Below are positions 1 to 7,937 of a stretch of 28,116 nt of DNA, piece after piece. This DNA is from PWHW01 sp964435025. GTDB lineage: Bacteria; Patescibacteriota; Minisyncoccia; Minisyncoccales; PWPS01. A program made the position numbers and the translations under genes. The notes under the pieces were generated by a model that worked only from the letters and a program-made list of their open reading frames with translations, searched no databases and was not told where the DNA came from. The stretch covers positions 1 through 28,116 of the forward strand of contig CAYSXL010000005.1 in NCBI GenBank assembly GCA_964435025.1. Reading direction: 5' to 3'. Position 1 is the first letter of the stretch; each line of letters starts with the position of its first letter.

Positions 1-39
1 TCTTGTATCTTGTTTCTTGTCTCTTCCCCTTCATGCTCT
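1..39. repeat. edge of a dispersed tcttgt-rich intergenic repeat
   Basis: The first 30 or so bases are made of tcttgt/atcttg/tttcttg units. They resemble the right-hand arm of the larger repeat elements upstream of rplK (15761-15890) and gyrB (18617-18806). The segment lies just downstream of the rnhB stop codon and is cut by the window edge, so element size and symmetry cannot be judged. I see no gene in it. Confidence 0.5.
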
Positions 40-657
40 TTATTTTCGAGGACCATGCCTTTTAAAGCCATATCCGGGAAACAGGTTGAACGACCTGCGG
101 TGAATTGGAGATGGTCCGTGCTTTCTAATGGCATCCCTGTGTTTTTTTGTTCCGTATCCTTTGTGTCTGTTAAAACCGAATTCGGGATATCTTTTATGGT
201 AATTTTCCATTACTCTATCTCTTTTCACCTTGGCAACAATCGAAGCCAAAGAGCACTCCCTAATTTTTTCATCTCCTTTGACAACGGATTTTTGCTTTAA
301 ATTGGTTTTTATCTCAAAATTTCCGTCTATAATGACCAGAGTATCTCTGCACTCTATTTTCTCCAATGCTCTCTTCATGGCAAGCTTGGTAGCTTCCAGA
401 ATGTTTATTCTGTCTATTATTTTTTCGGAAACCACCCCGACACCCCACACTATATCGGTATGATTAACAACTTTTTGGAAAATTTTCTCACGTTGCAAGG
501 CGGAAAGTTCTTTCGAATTCCGCACTTGTCCCCAATTTTCAATTTCGGTATTCCAATTTTTGACCATTACGGCCGCGGCAACTACGGGTCCTGCGAGAGG
601 ACCCCTTCCCGCTTCATCAATTCCTACAATTTTTCGCTTCTTTCTTTTTTTTGTCAT
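40..657 (-). CDS. rnhB: ribonuclease HII
   Basis: RNase HII cuts the RNA strand of RNA-DNA hybrids and removes single ribonucleotides misincorporated in DNA; it acts in the cytoplasm. The 205-residue product has the family layout: GIDEAGRGPLAGP at the N-terminus gives the acidic pair D14/E15, IIDGN supplies D111 and AKVKRDRVM supplies D147, which together make the expected DEDD metal site. The C-terminal HGPSPIHRRSF motif is also typical of the family. The length is normal for the short bacterial form. The start at 657 puts the lysine-rich MTKKRKKRK directly before the first motif, leaving no room for a longer domain. The gene is divergent from dnaE across 33 bp, so the two may share a control region. 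Identification is secure. Confidence 0.96.
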   Translation of the reverse strand: MTKKRKKRKIVGIDEAGRGPLAGPVVAAAVMVKNWNTEIENWGQVRNSKELSALQREKIFQKVVNHTDIVWGVGVVSEKIIDRINILEATKLAMKRALEKIECRDTLVIIDGNFEIKTNLKQKSVVKGDEKIRECSLASIVAKVKRDRVMENYHKRYPEFGFNRHKGYGTKKHRDAIRKHGPSPIHRRSFNLFPGYGFKRHGPRK

Positions 658-690
658 ATCATATAAAATGGGTCTGAAAATGGTATTTTT

Positions 691-3600
691 ATGACTGAAG
701 AAAATAATAAAGAATCAGCAGAACACAATATAAACTTTACTCATTTACACGTACACACCGAGTATAGCATCTTGGACGGGCTTTCTAAAGTTGACGATCT
801 GCTGGATTACGTAAAAGAAAACGGGATGGATAGTGTTGCCATTACCGACCACGGTGCGCTTTACGGAGCTATCGATTTTTACAAAAAAGCGAAAGACAAG
901 GGAATAAAGCCGATAATAGGCGCTGAAGTTTATATGGCGCTGGGAAAATTGGACAGCAAAAAACCGAATATCGACAATAAATCATATCATCTCGTATTAC
1001 TTGCAAAAAACGAAGAAGGGTACCGTAATCTGGTAAAGCTTCTGACCACGGCTCACCTGGAGGGTTTTTATTACAAACCACGTATCGACGAAGATTTACT
1101 TGCAAAGCACGCAAGCGGTCTTGTTGCTCTTTCCTCTTGCATCCAGGGAAAAATTCCCCGACTCATACTCACAAACAAAAGAGAGGAAGCAAAAAAATTG
1201 GCGCTCTACTATAGGGATCTTTTCGGAAAGGACAGTTTTTACCTCGAAATGCAACATCACCCCAATATAGAAGAACAAAAAACGGTCAATGATGCTCTTG
1301 TGGAGATATCGAAAGAAACGAGCATTCCTTTGGTTGCTACTTGCGACTCCCACTATCTTCGTCCCGAAGACGCGAAAACACAAGATATTCTCATGTCCAT
1401 CGGAACGGGTTCGGATATAGACAACCCGGAACGCCTCACGATGGAAGGAGACGATTTTTCTTTACGCACCCCCGAAGAAATGAAAGAGTTTTTTAAGCAT
1501 ACTCCGGAGGCCTTACATAACACGCAAAAAATAAAGGATATTTGTAATTTAGAACTTCAACTCGGAAAGACAGTACTCCCCCACTATCCTCTCCCGGAGG
1601 GAATTACCGCCGATGAAAAACTTAGAGAACTCTGTGAAAAAGGAATTAAAAAAAGATATCCCGAAGAAGAGAAAGAGAAGGTGTTAAAGAGGCTTGATGC
1701 CGAAATGGAAGTGATAACGGGCGCCAATCTTTCTTCTTACTTTTTAATAGTTCAGGATTTTGTCAATTGGGCCAAAGCAGAAAGAATCGTAGTAGGGCCC
1801 GGAAGAGGGAGCGCAGGAGGCTCAATCATCGCATATCTTTTGGGAATAACAAGCATTGACCCTCTTCGTTATGATTTGCTCTTTGAAAGATTCTTAAACC
1901 CGGGAAGGGCAAAAGTATCGCTTCCCGATATCGATCTTGATTTTGCCGACAGAAGAAGAGACGAAGTAATTCACTATATTGCAGACAAATACGGCAAAGA
2001 CAATGTAGCCCAAATAATAACTTTCGGAACCATGGCGGCAAGGGCAGCGATACGCGACGTAGGGAGAACTTTGAGTTACTCTTATTCTTACTGTGATAAG
2101 ATCGCTAAATTAATTCCTTTTGGCTCCACTCTTAAAGAAACAAAGGAAAATACCTCTGAGTTCAGACAACTCTACGATACCGATGAAAACGCACAAGTTC
2201 TTATTGATCATGCGGAAAAACTGGAAGGAGTGGTAAGACACGCTTCAACACACGCTTGCGGAGTAGTTATTTCAGACAAACCTCTGCACACCTCGGTTCC
2301 TTTACAAAATCCGACACAGAACGAAGACACAGTCGTTACTCAATACGCAATGGAAGACGTGGAGGATATGGGACTCTTAAAGATAGATCTACTGGGATTA
2401 AAAAACTTAACCATTATCGAAGACACGCTAAAGAGAATACACGCCGTACGCGGAGAGAGTCTCGATATAGAGAATATTCCACTGGATGATGAGAAAGCAT
2501 TCCATCTTTTGCAAGAAGGAAAGACCGTAGGTGTTTTTCAATTGGAATGCCTTTCTGGGAATACGATTATATCAAACACGACAATAGAAAAACTTTATAA
2601 AAAAAGAGACAAAAAAAGACTTTGCTCCCTTTATCTGGACAGCGGAAAAATACACTTGAATGAAGTTATTGACGTTGTTAAAACCGGAAAAAAGAAAACC
2701 TACACACTTATTGCAGAAAACGATTGGTATATAAGAGCTACTGAAAATCACCGTTTTTTAACAAAAGATGGATGGAAAAAATTAAAAGAAATAAAAGTTA
2801 ACGACAAAGTATTGATTAGAGAGAAAGCAAAGCACCTAGTATATCGATCATGCAAGTCTTGCAATAAGCAAATCTATGATAATCCAAAAAAAGAAACTAC
2901 TTTTTGCTACCGTTGCTCTGCAAAAACGTACAAAAACCCAAGCAAGCCGATTTCAAGAAAAAAAATTAGAGAATCACGAGAAAAGTTTTATGCACAAGGA
3001 GGTAAGCCGTGGAACCATGGTCTAAATAAAACAAATAGTCAGATATGGAGAGAAACTTCAGAAAAAATAGCCAAAGCTCTTTCTGGAAGAAGCTTAGAAG
3101 ATCGCTGTGGTAAAGAATGGACTGACGCCTTTAAAAAGTGTATGTCTAAAAAATTCAGCGGTTCAGGAAACCCTATGTTTGGAAAACCTTCTCCTCACAG
3201 TAAAAAAGGCTTCAGGAAAGATTTAGGTCATTTTGTTCGATCTTCTTGGGAGGCAGACTTCGCACGAATACTAAAACTCTATAAACTAAAATACCAGTAC
3301 GAACCAAAAACTTTCTTTTTAAAAAGAAAAAATGGAGAAATTATTCACTATACTCCAGATTTTTTTGTTCCTTTAAAAAATACATTTTATGAAGTTAAGG
3401 GATTCTTGCGAGACCTCGATGAAGAAAAGATAAACTTATTCAAAGAGCAGTACCCACAATACAAGTTTGTTTTAATTAACACTACTCGCTTCGCTGAGCT
3501 TTCTTTAGATCATAAAAACCTAATTAAGTGGGAATGTCCTCAAACACCAAAAGAAGGTTTTCGTTTTGTAAGGATAAAAAAGATTCAATATTTTGGAGAA

Positions 3601-5019
3601 GAAACAACTTACGATATTAAAATGAAATCTCCCGGAAATAATTTCCAAGCAAGTGGATTTATAGTCCATAATAGTGGAGGTATGCAGAGATATTTAAAAC
3701 AACTAAAACCAACCGATATTGAGGAGGTTATTGCCATGGTTTCTCTGTATCGACCCGGGCCGATAAAATTCATCCCCGACTATATAGAAAAAAAGCACGG
3801 TAAAAAAGAGATTACTTACATGCATCCTTTACTCGAACCGATACTAAAGCCCACTTACGGAGTTTGCGTTTATCAAGAACAAGTGATGAAAATAGCTCAA
3901 AATCTCGCCGGGTACACTTTGGAAGATGCAGACGTACTAAGGAAAGCCATAGGAAAGAAAATTGAAAAACTTCTTAAGGGTCAGAAAGAAAAGTTTATTT
4001 CCGGCATTAAAGCAAAGGGTATAGATAAAGAAATAGGAGAAAAACTTTGGAGTTGGATAGAACCTTTTGCCCAATACTCCTTTAACAAGAGCCACGCTGC
4101 AGCCTATGCGCAAGTTGCCTACCAAACGGCTTTCCTTAAGACGCATTATCCCAAGGAATTTATGTCATCCCTCCTTACCGCGGATCAGAACGATACCGAG
4201 CGAATAGGCTTTCTGATAGATGACTGCAACCGGATGAATATCAAAGTCCTGCCTCCCGATATAAACGAAAGTTTTATGGGATTCGGTGTCGTTCCGAACA
4301 AAAACGAAATTAGATTCGGACTCTCAGCTATCAAAAATGTCGGTCTGAAAATAGTGGAGGAAATAGTAAAAGAAAGAAAAGAAAACGGCTCTTTCAAATC
4401 TCTCGATGATTTCCTAACCAGAGTCGATTCTCAAAACCTAAACAAGAAGTCAATGGAAAGCCTTATCCTTTCCGGAGCATTCGATAAGTTTAGGGAAAGA
4501 GGAGAACTTATCCATAATCTGGAAAGAATCCTCGAGTATAGTAAGGAAAAAAGAAAACACAAAAATAACGGACAGACCGGACTTTTTGATACCCTAAAAA
4601 AGGAAAGCGATTTAAAATTGGAAAAAGCTCCCAAAATAAATAAAAAAGAAAAATTGGAATGGGAAAAGCAACTCCTCGGTCTCTTTATTACGGGACACCC
4701 CTTGCAAGAACTGACGGAAAAAATAAAAAACGGCAGCATCCCTATCCGGGAAGCGAAAAAGCAAATGTCCGAGAGCAGAGTCCGTATTGGCGTAATAGTC
4801 TCCTCTGTAAAAAAAATAATTACCAAGTCGGGAGAACCGATGTACTTTGTAAAAGTTGAGGATCTTGCCGACAATACGGAGGTGATAGTTTTTCCGAGAG
4901 CTTTGAAAAAGAACGGATCTCTTTTTAAAGAAGGAAAACCTCTTTTTATTTCCGGCAAAATAAGCCATCGCGACGAAGTTCCGAAAATAATTTGTGAAAG
5001 TGCCGAAGAGATAAAATAA
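691..5019 (+). CDS. dnaE: DNA polymerase III alpha subunit (intein-containing precursor)
   Basis: This is the replicative polymerase catalytic subunit. The precursor is 1442 residues; removing the intein (620-994) leaves about 1067. An N-terminal PHP domain (about 15-225) keeps the residues expected of a metal-binding site: H20, H22, D29, H54, E79, H100, C150, D219 and H221. The palm has SLPDIDLDF (D413/D415) and LLKIDLLGL (D566) as catalytic aspartates, plus VVGPGRGSAGGS. After the intein come the RPGP motif, helix-hairpin-helix-like helices and a C-terminal OB fold ending in ICESAEEIK. The protein stops there, so the tau-binding C-terminal domain of the E. coli type (1160 residues) appears absent. 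The start at 691 directly precedes the PHP motif; no clear Shine-Dalgarno sequence is seen. The frame is open throughout, so a full precursor should be made. Identity is certain. Confidence 0.98.
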   Translation: MTEENNKESAEHNINFTHLHVHTEYSILDGLSKVDDLLDYVKENGMDSVAITDHGALYGAIDFYKKAKDKGIKPIIGAEVYMALGKLDSKKPNIDNKSYHLVLLAKNEEGYRNLVKLLTTAHLEGFYYKPRIDEDLLAKHASGLVALSSCIQGKIPRLILTNKREEAKKLALYYRDLFGKDSFYLEMQHHPNIEEQKTVNDALVEISKETSIPLVATCDSHYLRPEDAKTQDILMSIGTGSDIDNPERLTMEGDDFSLRTPEEMKEFFKHTPEALHNTQKIKDICNLELQLGKTVLPHYPLPEGITADEKLRELCEKGIKKRYPEEEKEKVLKRLDAEMEVITGANLSSYFLIVQDFVNWAKAERIVVGPGRGSAGGSIIAYLLGITSIDPLRYDLLFERFLNPGRAKVSLPDIDLDFADRRRDEVIHYIADKYGKDNVAQIITFGTMAARAAIRDVGRTLSYSYSYCDKIAKLIPFGSTLKETKENTSEFRQLYDTDENAQVLIDHAEKLEGVVRHASTHACGVVISDKPLHTSVPLQNPTQNEDTVVTQYAMEDVEDMGLLKIDLLGLKNLTIIEDTLKRIHAVRGESLDIENIPLDDEKAFHLLQEGKTVGVFQLECLSGNTIISNTTIEKLYKKRDKKRLCSLYLDSGKIHLNEVIDVVKTGKKKTYTLIAENDWYIRATENHRFLTKDGWKKLKEIKVNDKVLIREKAKHLVYRSCKSCNKQIYDNPKKETTFCYRCSAKTYKNPSKPISRKKIRESREKFYAQGGKPWNHGLNKTNSQIWRETSEKIAKALSGRSLEDRCGKEWTDAFKKCMSKKFSGSGNPMFGKPSPHSKKGFRKDLGHFVRSSWEADFARILKLYKLKYQYEPKTFFLKRKNGEIIHYTPDFFVPLKNTFYEVKGFLRDLDEEKINLFKEQYPQYKFVLINTTRFAELSLDHKNLIKWECPQTPKEGFRFVRIKKIQYFGEETTYDIKMKSPGNNFQASGFIVHNSGGMQRYLKQLKPTDIEEVIAMVSLYRPGPIKFIPDYIEKKHGKKEITYMHPLLEPILKPTYGVCVYQEQVMKIAQNLAGYTLEDADVLRKAIGKKIEKLLKGQKEKFISGIKAKGIDKEIGEKLWSWIEPFAQYSFNKSHAAAYAQVAYQTAFLKTHYPKEFMSSLLTADQNDTERIGFLIDDCNRMNIKVLPPDINESFMGFGVVPNKNEIRFGLSAIKNVGLKIVEEIVKERKENGSFKSLDDFLTRVDSQNLNKKSMESLILSGAFDKFRERGELIHNLERILEYSKEKRKHKNNGQTGLFDTLKKESDLKLEKAPKINKKEKLEWEKQLLGLFITGHPLQELTEKIKNGSIPIREAKKQMSESRVRIGVIVSSVKKIITKSGEPMYFVKVEDLADNTEVIVFPRALKKNGSLFKEGKPLFISGKISHRDEVPKIICESAEEIK
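2548..3672 (+). mobile_element. DnaE intein with zinc-ribbon, NUMOD-like and PD-(D/E)XK nuclease insert
   Basis: A 375-residue insertion splits the conserved polymerase motif GVFQLE|SGGMQ. It begins with Cys (block A, CLSGNTIIS), has a block B region ending ATENHRFLT (the TxxH histidine at intein residue 68), and closes with YDIKMKSPGNNFQASGFIVHN, giving terminal His-Asn followed by extein Ser995. These are the residues needed for protein splicing. The middle is not LAGLIDADG-like. It holds a CxxC...CxxC zinc ribbon (intein C102, C105, C120, C123), two NUMOD-like motifs (GGKPWNHGLNKT near 151-162 and SGSGNPMFGK near 204-213) and a nuclease core: E235 in SSWE, D271 in TPDFF, then E282 and K284 in YEVKG, the PD-(D/E)XK pattern. 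All frames stay open, so the endonuclease looks intact. Its codons look more A/T-rich than the flanking dnaE. Splicing is predicted, not shown. Confidence 0.93.
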
Positions 5020-5044
5020 AAAATTTAATAAAACAAGTTTTTTG

Positions 5045-5053
5045 TGGTATAAT
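5045..5053 (+). promoter_or_regulatory. extended -10 promoter for thrS
   Basis: TGGTATAAT sits 29 bp before the thrS start, a perfect -10 hexamer with the TG of an extended -10 element. No good -35 box is seen at 16-18 bp upstream, which is acceptable for an extended -10 promoter. It lies in the 63-bp gap after dnaE and probably starts the thrS-orf-miaB-miaA transcript. Confidence 0.6.
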
Positions 5054-5082
5054 GAGAAAATACAATTAATCTGATAAAAGTT

Positions 5083-6816
5083 ATGGACAACGAAGATTTG
5101 ACAAAAATCAGGCACTCTTTAGCTCACATTCTGGCACACGCCGTTCGAGATTTTTATCCTAATGCTAATTTGGGCATGGGTCCCGCTATCGAAGGCGGTT
5201 TTTACTATGATTTCGGGAATGTAAGTATAAAAGAGGAAGATCTTGCTAAAATTGAAAAAAGAATGAGAGAACTTGTAAAAGAAAGACTCTCTTTTAAAAA
5301 GGAAACGAAAACAAAAAAGGAAGTACAGGAAATATTTAGAAATGAGCCCTACAAACTGGAAATGATAGAAGACATGAAAGACAAAGAAAACTTTTCCGTT
5401 TACAGAACGGGAGATTTTGTTGATCTTTGTGAGGGGCCTCACATTGAAGATACCAGTGAAATAAATCCCGACACCTTTATCCTTGATAGATCTGCGGGAG
5501 CTTACTTTAAAGGCTCCGAAAAGAACGAGATGCTTCAAAGGATATACGGTTTAGCGTTTAACACCAAAAAAGAACTGGACGACTACATTGAAAAAAGAGA
5601 AGAAGCCCGGGAGAGAGACCACCGAAAGATAGGAAAAGAGCTGGAGCTTTTTATGTTCGATGAAGAAGTCGGACAAGGGCTTCCTCTTTATTTGCCCAAA
5701 GGAGGAATACTAAGACATCTTCTTATGGATTTTGCCATGAATGTTTATCTCCAAAACGGGTACGAGATAATCTCTACTCCCCATATCGCGAGAGAGGAAC
5801 TATGGGAACGCTCGGGACACTTAAAATTCTACAAAGACGATATGTACGGCCCTCTTTCCGTTGATGGAAAGAACTACCGCCTAAAACCAATGAATTGTCC
5901 TTTTCACGTAAAGATGTACAAGTCTCGGAAAAGAAGCTATAAAGAATTGCCCATAAGATGGACGGAAATGGGAACAGTCTATCGCTACGAAAAATCGGGA
6001 GAAATTCACGGGCTAACAAGACCGAGAGGATTTACACAAGATGACGCACATATTTTTTGCACTAAAGAACAGCTGGAAGATGAGATTACCACAGCGTTAG
6101 AAATAACACGCTATATTTACCGTACTCTTGAAATGGAAAATCTCCTCTTTAAGCTCTCTATTCGTGACCCAAACAGCCCCGATGAATATTTTGGAGAAAA
6201 TGAGGCTTGGAAGGAAGCGGAGAACTCTTTAAAAGAGGCTCTTGAATCATTCGGTGCCACCGACTATGTTCTCGACGAAGGGGGAGCTTCCTTTTATGCT
6301 CCCAAAATCGACATCGATGCAGTCGATGCTATGGGAAGGAGTTGGCAGCTTTCAACTATCCAGGTAGATTTTAATCTTACTTCTCGTTTCGAGATGACCT
6401 ACATAGACGAAAAGGGCGAACAGAAGACTCCTTTTATGATTCACCGCGCACTCCTTGGATCAATTGAACGTTTCCTGGGTGTTTATATCGAACATACAAA
6501 AGGAGACTTCCCTTTTTGGCTTGCGCCCGTCCAGGTGTGGGTAATTCCCGTCTCTCAGAAAGCAACCGACTACGGAGAAGAAATTCTTCAAAAGTTACGA
6601 AAAGAAGGAATGAGAGGAGAATTAAAAGAAAGCGGAGAAACTCTCGCAAAAACAATACGAAACGGAGAGATAAAAAAGATACCTTATCTTCTCGTGGTAG
6701 GAGAAAAAGAAAAAGCTAACGAATCCGTAAGTATACGTTACGGGGGGAAAGATGAAGGAGTTTCGAAGTTAAACGTTCTTATTGAAAGGTTAAAAAAGAA
6801 TAACCGTCCCTCATGA
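5083..6816 (+). CDS. thrS: threonyl-tRNA synthetase, form without TGS domain
   Basis: This class II synthetase charges tRNA-Thr. The 577 residues start almost at once with the editing (SAD) domain: H11/H15 in HSLAH, then C116 and H120 in DLCEGPH, so hydrolytic removal of Ser-tRNA-Thr should be retained. The catalytic domain has MNCPFH (C272), motif 2 around RWTEMGTVYRYEKSGEIHG, DDAHIF (H323) and motif 3 with IHRALLGSIERF (H454); C272, H323 and H454 form the threonine-sensing zinc site. An anticodon-binding domain follows (from about 475). The N-terminal TGS domain of the E. coli enzyme (642 residues) is missing. No in-frame upstream start could add it, because the gap to dnaE is only 63 bp and holds the promoter. 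Three bases separate its stop from the next gene. Confidence 0.97.
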   Translation: MDNEDLTKIRHSLAHILAHAVRDFYPNANLGMGPAIEGGFYYDFGNVSIKEEDLAKIEKRMRELVKERLSFKKETKTKKEVQEIFRNEPYKLEMIEDMKDKENFSVYRTGDFVDLCEGPHIEDTSEINPDTFILDRSAGAYFKGSEKNEMLQRIYGLAFNTKKELDDYIEKREEARERDHRKIGKELELFMFDEEVGQGLPLYLPKGGILRHLLMDFAMNVYLQNGYEIISTPHIAREELWERSGHLKFYKDDMYGPLSVDGKNYRLKPMNCPFHVKMYKSRKRSYKELPIRWTEMGTVYRYEKSGEIHGLTRPRGFTQDDAHIFCTKEQLEDEITTALEITRYIYRTLEMENLLFKLSIRDPNSPDEYFGENEAWKEAENSLKEALESFGATDYVLDEGGASFYAPKIDIDAVDAMGRSWQLSTIQVDFNLTSRFEMTYIDEKGEQKTPFMIHRALLGSIERFLGVYIEHTKGDFPFWLAPVQVWVIPVSQKATDYGEEILQKLRKEGMRGELKESGETLAKTIRNGEIKKIPYLLVVGEKEKANESVSIRYGGKDEGVSKLNVLIERLKKNNRPS

Positions 6817-6819
6817 GCA

Positions 6820-7917
6820 ATGCCCGAAATTACTCTTTCAACCGAAAAATTGATAAAAAATTATCTCCGTACCCGGAAAAAATCCGGCAGTAGCGAATCT
6901 ACCCCTGAAAACTACAAAGAGTTTCTCACCTCTTACGCCTATTCCTCAACAAGAAATATCATCTCCATAGGGGAAAACATAAAGGAAGAAGAAAAGGAAA
7001 GACTCCTGCTTTCCGCAATCCAAAAAGCTTTTTTCGGATTAAATCCTTCTTCAAATACTTACAAGGAAGCACCGCTTAAAGAACGTCTTTTTAAGAAACT
7101 CTTTGGCTTTTTCAAGTCACGAAAGACACCTTACTTTCTTATAGCGGATATAATAAGTAAAAACCCCGAAAAGGCAAAATCACTGCTGGAAGATCCGGAA
7201 AAAGCGGAAAAAGAGATTTCCAAAAGCTACAAAGAGGCGGTGACAAAGATACAAAAACACCTTCTTCAAGACATTACTCACAAAACTCTTATTCTTTTTG
7301 TAGTACTATTATTTCTATTTGCAGTACTCGCTGAGCTTTTCTCTCCCATAGCCTTAATAAACCTTGTCACTCCCCTGTCGCTTATGTTGCTTCTTTCCCT
7401 GTTTGTCAAAACTCCTCCCGAAAAAAATAGGAAGAAGATGACTCTGCAAATTTTTAAAATTATATACAAGAAAGAAAAACCGAATACCGATCGTATAAAC
7501 TTTTTCGTCGGCAAGCAGCCCTTCCTTTACCTTGCGGTTTCTCTTTTCTACATAATTTGTTTTTTCCTTCTTGCAAGCGCTATTACATGGGCCCTAGTTT
7601 TTCTGGGAAATCCCCCGCTACATTCCCTACTTCTTATACTTTCACTTTCTTTTGTTTCTTTCACCGGTATAAGAATAAGAGAGAAAATGAGAGAGTTTTA
7701 TACAGTAAAGCGGGAAGAAAGTTTTTTTGATGTAATAATAGAGATATTTTCCCTTCCTTTGGTTTGGATGGAAAAGTGTAAACCTTTACTATCTTCTCCC
7801 AAAGTACGGCCCTCTTTTAGTAAGCGACGCCCTTCAAAAAAACATTCCTTTTCCGAAACATTGCAAGGATGGAGAAATTCCCTAAAAAGGAAAAAAGATA
7901 ACTACTACAAAAACTAA
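6820..7917 (+). CDS. conserved-looking four-helix membrane protein of unknown function
   Basis: I do not recognise a named family. The 365-residue product has a soluble N-terminal part of about 150 residues rich in Lys and Glu, followed by two hydrophobic segments close together (about 156-174 and 176-197), a short basic linker, and two more (about 234-262 and 268-285). A basic, serine-rich tail of about 75 residues ends with KRKKDNYYKN. There is no signal peptide and no obvious catalytic motif. The N-terminal stretch FFGLNPSSNTYKEAPLKERLFKKLFGF is compositionally unlike the rest and could be a conserved interaction region. It starts 3 bp after the thrS stop and ends 20 bp before miaB, so it is almost certainly co-transcribed with tRNA-related genes. 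That neighbourhood does not by itself tell the function. The reading frame is well supported by operon packing and length. Confidence 0.85.
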   Translation: MPEITLSTEKLIKNYLRTRKKSGSSESTPENYKEFLTSYAYSSTRNIISIGENIKEEEKERLLLSAIQKAFFGLNPSSNTYKEAPLKERLFKKLFGFFKSRKTPYFLIADIISKNPEKAKSLLEDPEKAEKEISKSYKEAVTKIQKHLLQDITHKTLILFVVLLFLFAVLAELFSPIALINLVTPLSLMLLLSLFVKTPPEKNRKKMTLQIFKIIYKKEKPNTDRINFFVGKQPFLYLAVSLFYIICFFLLASAITWALVFLGNPPLHSLLLILSLSFVSFTGIRIREKMREFYTVKREESFFDVIIEIFSLPLVWMEKCKPLLSSPKVRPSFSKRRPSKKHSFSETLQGWRNSLKRKKDNYYKN

Positions 7918-7937
7918 ACCTGATAAGATTATCTCGT

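Noticed and set aside
658..690. Defined promoters in the rnhB/dnaE spacer
   Set aside because: It holds TATAAA- and TATTTT-like boxes on the + strand but no properly spaced -35 box, so no confident promoter call for either gene.
2548..3672. Frameshift or assembly error in dnaE
   Set aside because: The insert is flanked by exact splicing residues, stays in frame for 1125 bp and carries block A, B, F and G motifs, so it is an intein.
4431..5115. Open frames antisense to the dnaE 3' end
   Set aside because: Phe/Ser-rich shadows caused by lysine- and glutamate-rich codons on the dnaE strand.
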